NCBI GenBank assembly: GCA_002401365.1
Contig: NVSW01000071.1
Coordinates: forward strand, 1-11,783
Source: Piscirickettsiaceae bacterium
GTDB taxonomy: Bacteria; Pseudomonadota; Gammaproteobacteria; Methylococcales; Cycloclasticaceae
Reading direction: 5' to 3'
Length of the DNA stretch: 11,783 bases
The notes beneath the pieces were generated by a model that was not told where the DNA came from, did not search any database, and was given only the letters and a program-made list of their open reading frames with translations. Within the stretch, counting starts at the first letter, position 1, and each line of letters starts with the position of its first letter. Positions 8,401-11,783 of this stretch are shown piece after piece. The position numbers and the translations under genes were made by a program.

Positions 8401-9344
8401 ACACGCTGCTAAACCCTGCAAAATTTGGCAAAGTTGCGGTGGCAATGGGGGGTATTGCGGCCGAGCGTGGCATCTCGCTTATTAGTGGTAAAGCAGTATT
8501 AAACGCATTAATAGCTAGCGGCGTGAATGCTGTTGAATTTGATACGCAAAAGGCAACCCTAGCTGATCTAAAAACAATGGCTATAGACCGTGTTTTTAAT
8601 ATTATCCATGGCCGAGGTGGGGAAGATGGCCAGTTACAGGGGGCATTGGACATGATGGCTATTCCATACACGGGCAGCGGCGTTCTTGGTTCAGCGTTGG
8701 GGATGGATAAGTTGCGAACTAAACTGTGTTGGTTAGGTAGTGACATCCCAACACCAGCTTGGCAGCTATTGGATACAGAAAAAGATGTCGCTATTTGCGC
8801 TAAAAAACTTGGCTTTCCAGTGATTGTTAAACCTTCATTAGAAGGGTCAAGCATTGGTATGGCAAAGGCAAATGATCTAGAAGAATTGGAACTAGCATTT
8901 ATCAATGCTGCTCGTTTTGATTGTGACGTGATAGCGGAACAGTGGGTCACGGGAAAAGAATATACAGTGGCCATCTTGGGAGACGATGCATTGCCGATGA
9001 TTCGCTTACAAACGCCGAATGAGTTTTATGATTACGACGCTAAATACGAAGCAAATACCACCCAATATGATTGCCCATGTGGCCTGCCATCTGAAACAGA
9101 AAAACAACTACAAGCATTGGCATTAAATGCTTTTAAAACGTTAGGTGGAACAGGTTGGGGGCGCGTGGATTTGATGTTAGATGAGGCCGATCAACCATGG
9201 TTTTTAGAAATAAATACTGTACCGGGTATGACTGGGCATAGCTTAGTGCCAATGGCAGCAAAACAACTAGGTATTAATTTTAATCACTTGGTGTGGAAGA
9301 TATTAGAAACAAGTCTTCCTTTGAACGGGGGCGGTGATGAATAG
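8397..9344 (+). CDS. ddl: D-alanine--D-alanine ligase (DdlB type)
   Basis: Ddl joins two D-alanines with ATP, supplying the dipeptide that MurF adds to the stem. It is a cytoplasmic ATP-grasp enzyme. The 315 residues (E. coli DdlB 306, from memory) show GGIAAERGISLISG (18-31) with E23 as the first-D-Ala binding glutamate, HGRGGEDGQLQG (71-82), PYTGSG (90-95), MDKLRTK (103-109), VKPSLEGSSIG (144-154) with the ATP-contacting lysine and the catalytic serine loop, and YDYDAKY (211-217) ending in the tyrosine equivalent to E. coli Y216. R256, D258, E271 and N273 (GRVDLM and FLEINTVPGMT) form the phosphate and magnesium site. The tyrosine is the residue associated with D-Ala-D-Ala rather than D-Ala-D-lactate ligases, so ordinary pentapeptide is expected. 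It overlaps murB by 4 bases and ftsQ by 8. Confidence 0.97.
   Translation: MNTLLNPAKFGKVAVAMGGIAAERGISLISGKAVLNALIASGVNAVEFDTQKATLADLKTMAIDRVFNIIHGRGGEDGQLQGALDMMAIPYTGSGVLGSALGMDKLRTKLCWLGSDIPTPAWQLLDTEKDVAICAKKLGFPVIVKPSLEGSSIGMAKANDLEELELAFINAARFDCDVIAEQWVTGKEYTVAILGDDALPMIRLQTPNEFYDYDAKYEANTTQYDCPCGLPSETEKQLQALALNAFKTLGGTGWGRVDLMLDEADQPWFLEINTVPGMTGHSLVPMAAKQLGINFNHLVWKILETSLPLNGGGDE
9327..9331 (+). promoter_or_regulatory. Possible ribosome binding site of ftsQ
   Basis: A run of five G, 5 bases before the ATG at 9337, inside the end of ddl. It is G-rich but lacks the A of a good Shine-Dalgarno sequence, so the match is weak. It fits the ATG at 9337 better than the GTG at 9334 or the ATG at 9346. 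Confidence 0.45.
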
Positions 9345-10116
9345 GATGTTGTCAAATAACGTGCAACAGCTTTTAAAATGGCTGGCTTTGCTCGTTGTCT
9401 TCGCAACTGGGTTATGGGCTGCGACATCTTGGATGAATAACCCAAAAACATTGCCAATTAAATTTGTTCGAATTGAAGGTGAACTAAAGCATATCAATAA
9501 AGTAGATGTTTCTACGGCAATATCTGACCTAGTGAAAAGTGGATTTTTCGCTGTTAAAACACAACAAATTATTACAGAAATTGAAAAGATAGAATGGGTG
9601 AAAACAGTACGTATCAGCCGAGTTTGGCCTGACGCAATATCACTGCAATTAACGGAGCAACAACCGGCAGCAGTATGGAATAAAACCTTTTTATTGAACC
9701 AAGAGGGTCACATATTCAGGCCGAAAAATATAGATATATTTTCGTCTTTGCCGAGGTTGGAAGGTGATGATGCAAAGAGTGTGTTAGTACTTGAATCGTT
9801 GAATAAAAGTAATGTTTTGTTAAAAAAAATAGGGTTTGCGATAAAAGCATTATCAATGACGGTTCATGGAAGTTGGATGGCTACTAGCAGCTCAGGTGTG
9901 GTTATAAAGATTGGTAACAATGAACCAGTGCAAACTATAAACAAGAGTTTTAGATTATTGAGCGTGTTAAATATTGATGCATTAAATCGAATAACATCAG
10001 TTGATATGAGATACCCAAACGGGATGGCAGTAGTATGGAAAGAAGGTAAGGAGCTGATGGGTTATGAGTTAACAGGAAGTCCTTTAAAGCCCACTAATAA
10101 AAAGTTGAATGTATGA
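9337..10116 (+). CDS. ftsQ: Cell division protein FtsQ
   Basis: FtsQ is a bitopic inner-membrane protein of the divisome. In E. coli it binds FtsB and FtsL and links early and late division proteins. The 259 residues have the expected layout: a very short cytoplasmic tail, one membrane helix (about 12-30, LLKWLALLVVFATGLWAAT), a POTRA domain (about 41-108, starting IKFVRIEGELKHI and ending WVKTVRISRVWPDAISLQL), and a beta domain that begins with EQQPAAVWNKTFLLNQEGHIF. SVDMRYPNGMAVVWK (221-235) is the typical region near the C-terminus that in E. coli contacts FtsB. It is slightly shorter than E. coli FtsQ (276, from memory). FtsQ is poorly conserved between species, so the call rests on layout, these segments and position between ddl and ftsA. 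The gene is more A+T-rich than its neighbours. The start could also be GTG 9334 or ATG 9346. Confidence 0.95.
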   Translation: MNRMLSNNVQQLLKWLALLVVFATGLWAATSWMNNPKTLPIKFVRIEGELKHINKVDVSTAISDLVKSGFFAVKTQQIITEIEKIEWVKTVRISRVWPDAISLQLTEQQPAAVWNKTFLLNQEGHIFRPKNIDIFSSLPRLEGDDAKSVLVLESLNKSNVLLKKIGFAIKALSMTVHGSWMATSSSGVVIKIGNNEPVQTINKSFRLLSVLNIDALNRITSVDMRYPNGMAVVWKEGKELMGYELTGSPLKPTNKKLNV

Positions 10117-11342
10117 AAAAGAATATAGATAAAAATTTAATAGTTGGCTTGGATATAGGCACATCGAAAGTTGCGGCAATAGTTGGCGAAGTAACGCCAG
10201 ATGGCGGCATAGACATTATTGGCATTGGCTCAAATAGGTCGAGAGGGCTGAAAAAGGGTGTGGTGGTTAATTTAGAATCTACCGTGCACTCTATTCAACG
10301 AGCAATCGAAGAAGCAGAATTGATGGCTGGGTGTCAAATAAGCTCCGTATATGTGGGTATAGCGGGCAGCCATATCAGCAGCCTAAATTCGAATGGGGTA
10401 GTGGCTATACGAGATAACGAGGTGGTGGCGTCGGATATTGACCGCGTGATTGATTCGGCAAGAGCAGTGGCCATTCCATCGGACCAGAAGATTTTACACA
10501 TCATGCCGCAGGAATTTATTATTGATGGGCAAGAGGGCATTAAAGAACCTGTAGGCATGGCCGGTATTCGTTTAGAAGCAAAAGTACATATTGTTACCGG
10601 TGCGGTTAGCGCGGCACAGAACATTATCAAATGTGTGCGGCGCTGTGGATTAGAAGTTGACGATATTATCTTGGAGCAACTGGCGTCGAGCAGTTCCGTA
10701 TTAACAGATGATGAAAAAGAATTGGGTGTTTGCTTGGTTGATATTGGTGGCGGCACAACCGATATTGCCGTTTTTTGTGATGGGTTTATTCGTCATACAG
10801 CGGTAATACCGATAGCAGGCGATCAAGTCACAAATGATATAGCTGTTGCGTTAAGAACACCGACCCAGCATGCGGATGATATTAAGCTCAAATATGCATG
10901 TGCCTTAACTAAGTTGGTTCAGGAAGATGAAGTTATTGACGTGCCAAGTATTGGCGACAGACCAACTCGAAAGATTTCACGTAGCAACTTGGCAGAAATA
11001 ATTGAACCAAGGTATGAGGAATTAATGATGCTCGTACAGGCAGAACTACGTCGCAGTGGCTTTGAAAATATTGTTGCCGCTGGGGTTGTGTTAACAGGCG
11101 GTAGTTCAAAGGTTGAAGGGTTGGTAGAACTAGCAGAAGAAGTATTTCATATGCCTGTGCGTTTAGGTTGTCCACAATACGTTTCAGGTTTGAATGAGGT
11201 GGTGAAGAATCCGATTTATGCAACGGGCGTTGGGTTATTAATATTTGGGCAACAAAATAGAGTTATGAATAATGGAGAGTTAAGCGGTGGTTTCAAAGCA
11301 ATGTGGGAAAAAATGAAGAGTTGGTTTCAAGGTAATTTTTAA
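10113..11342 (+). CDS. ftsA: Cell division protein FtsA
   Basis: FtsA is an actin-like ATP-binding protein that tethers FtsZ filaments to the inner membrane and recruits later division proteins. The 409 residues show the actin-fold motifs: phosphate-1 GLDIGTSKV (12-20), phosphate-2 VDIGGGTTDIAV (209-220) and the adenosine motif LTGGSSKVEGL (327-337). Between phosphate-1 and phosphate-2 lies the 1C region characteristic of FtsA in place of actin subdomain 1B (about 84-165, from VGIAGSHI to VHIVTGAVSA). The C-terminal end MWEKMKSWFQGNF (397-409) can form the amphipathic membrane-targeting helix, joined by a variable linker. The ATG at 10113 overlaps the ftsQ stop (ATGA), but I see no convincing Shine-Dalgarno sequence in the A+T-rich bases before it, so translation probably depends on ftsQ. 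Confidence 0.98.
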   Translation: MKKNIDKNLIVGLDIGTSKVAAIVGEVTPDGGIDIIGIGSNRSRGLKKGVVVNLESTVHSIQRAIEEAELMAGCQISSVYVGIAGSHISSLNSNGVVAIRDNEVVASDIDRVIDSARAVAIPSDQKILHIMPQEFIIDGQEGIKEPVGMAGIRLEAKVHIVTGAVSAAQNIIKCVRRCGLEVDDIILEQLASSSSVLTDDEKELGVCLVDIGGGTTDIAVFCDGFIRHTAVIPIAGDQVTNDIAVALRTPTQHADDIKLKYACALTKLVQEDEVIDVPSIGDRPTRKISRSNLAEIIEPRYEELMMLVQAELRRSGFENIVAAGVVLTGGSSKVEGLVELAEEVFHMPVRLGCPQYVSGLNEVVKNPIYATGVGLLIFGQQNRVMNNGELSGGFKAMWEKMKSWFQGNF

Positions 11343-11370
11343 GTAAACGTTTTATAAATTTAACTAGAGA

Positions 11371-11376
11371 AAGGGG
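11371..11376 (+). promoter_or_regulatory. Ribosome binding site of ftsZ
   Basis: AAGGGG within AGAAAGGGG lies 6 bases before the ATG at 11383. It sits in the only sizeable non-coding gap of the window (11343-11382, 40 bases), which otherwise is A+T-rich and shows no terminator hairpin. Confidence 0.75.
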
Positions 11377-11382
11377 AATAAC

Positions 11383-11783
11383 ATGTTTGAATTAATGGAT
11401 GCACATACAGAAAATGCAGTAATAAAAGTAATTGGAGTTGGCGGTGGTGGCGGTAATGCGGTAAACCATATGGTTAACAGTGAAATTGATGGTGTTGAGT
11501 TTATTTGTGCCAATACGGATGCGCAGGCTTTAAAAAACACACCAGCAAGGACAGTGTTGCAATTGGGTACTAACAATACCAAAGGTTTAGGCGCAGGGGC
11601 GGATCCTGAAGTGGGTCGTCAATCAGCGCTTGAAGATAGAGAGCGGATTCAAGAAGTTATTGCAGGCTCTGATATGGTATTTATTACCGCAGGCATGGGC
11701 GGTGGTACGGGTACTGGAGCAGCTCCAATTGTTGCAGAAATAGCAAAAGAAATGGGTATTTTAACCGTCGCAGTGGTAACAAA
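11383..11783 (+). CDS. ftsZ: Cell division GTPase FtsZ, 3' end missing
   Basis: FtsZ is the tubulin-like GTPase that polymerises into the Z-ring at midcell and is anchored by FtsA. The window holds the first 133 codons; the frame runs open off the end. The N-terminus MFELMDAHTENAVIKVIGVGGGGGNAVNHMV shows the short tail and first nucleotide-binding loop (GVGGGGGNAV, 18-27). FICANTDAQAL (40-50) and LGAGADPEVGRQSA (69-82) follow. The tubulin signature GMGGGTGTGAAP (104-115) binds the GTP phosphates. About two thirds of the protein, including the T7 synergy loop and the C-terminal peptide that binds FtsA, lies outside. A GAA-TTA-ATG codon 5 is a possible inner start, but the AAGGGG at 11371 favours 11383. 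It is the only gene here that does not touch its upstream neighbour by 3 bases or less. Confidence 0.98.
   Translation, partial: MFELMDAHTENAVIKVIGVGGGGGNAVNHMVNSEIDGVEFICANTDAQALKNTPARTVLQLGTNNTKGLGAGADPEVGRQSALEDRERIQEVIAGSDMVFITAGMGGGTGTGAAPIVAEIAKEMGILTVAVVT

Larger units (their letters stand above)
1..11783 (+). other. dcw (division and cell wall) gene cluster, murF to ftsZ
   Basis: Eleven genes run in one direction with no gap over 40 bases. The order is that of the E. coli dcw cluster from murF to ftsZ, except that murB is added between murC and ddl. Genes expected upstream (mraZ, rsmH/mraW, ftsL, ftsI, murE) and downstream (often lpxC) are outside the window. I see no intrinsic terminator in the window. 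Any internal promoters would have to lie inside coding sequence, as they do in E. coli. Confidence 0.95.

Noticed and set aside
8393..8974. A 193-codon open frame on the - strand opposite ddl
   Set aside because: It lies wholly opposite a clear, complete ddl, shows no recognisable motif, and similar antisense frames occur opposite other genes here. It is a by-product of codon usage.
10334..10756. A 140-codon open frame on the - strand opposite ftsA
   Set aside because: It is fully antisense to a conserved part of ftsA and has no family features or upstream ribosome site that I can see.
11353..11358. TATAAA between ftsA and ftsZ as a promoter -10 box
   Set aside because: No -35-like sequence is found 16-18 bases upstream, and the gap is A+T-rich anyway, so a chance match is likely.
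1..11783. A novel or accessory system hidden in the cluster
   Set aside because: All bases are accounted for by eleven intact or edge-cut conserved genes; there is no inserted gene, repeat array, transposase or unexplained gap over 40 bases.

Overview
This window is an uninterrupted stretch of the division and cell wall (dcw) cluster of a bacterium, very probably a gammaproteobacterium. All genes are on the + strand, in the order murF (5' end cut off), mraY, murD, ftsW, murG, murC, murB, ddl, ftsQ, ftsA, ftsZ (3' end cut off). Every base except two tiny gaps is coding. MraY has the same length as the E. coli protein (360 residues, E. coli sequence recalled from memory) and its active-site residues fall at the same positions. 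FtsA, FtsZ and DdlB also look gammaproteobacterial. Base composition is moderate and somewhat A+T-rich. I cannot name a genus; a marine, non-enteric lineage is a guess only.

Region 1-9344 builds the peptidoglycan precursor. MurC, MurD and MurF are ATP-dependent amino acid or peptide ligases, MurB reduces UDP-GlcNAc-enolpyruvate, and Ddl makes the D-Ala-D-Ala that MurF adds. MraY moves the finished phospho-MurNAc-pentapeptide to the lipid carrier (lipid I) and MurG adds GlcNAc (lipid II). FtsW, in the middle, is the SEDS glycosyltransferase that polymerises lipid II at the septum. Region 9337-11783 holds the divisome genes: FtsQ (periplasmic scaffold with a POTRA domain), FtsA (actin-like membrane anchor) and FtsZ (tubulin-like ring protein).

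The genes are packed tightly. Five junctions are ATGA four-base overlaps, three are longer overlaps (8 to 16 bases), one gap is 3 bases, and only the ftsA-ftsZ gap is larger (40 bases). This suggests one long transcript with translational coupling, with ftsZ having its own strong ribosome binding site. The main difference from E. coli is murB inside the cluster between murC and ddl, encoding a short type II-like MurB.

I found no mobile element, RNA gene, CRISPR array, broken gene or inserted accessory gene. I do not see a previously undescribed system here; the findings are modest points about gene content, start sites and expression.
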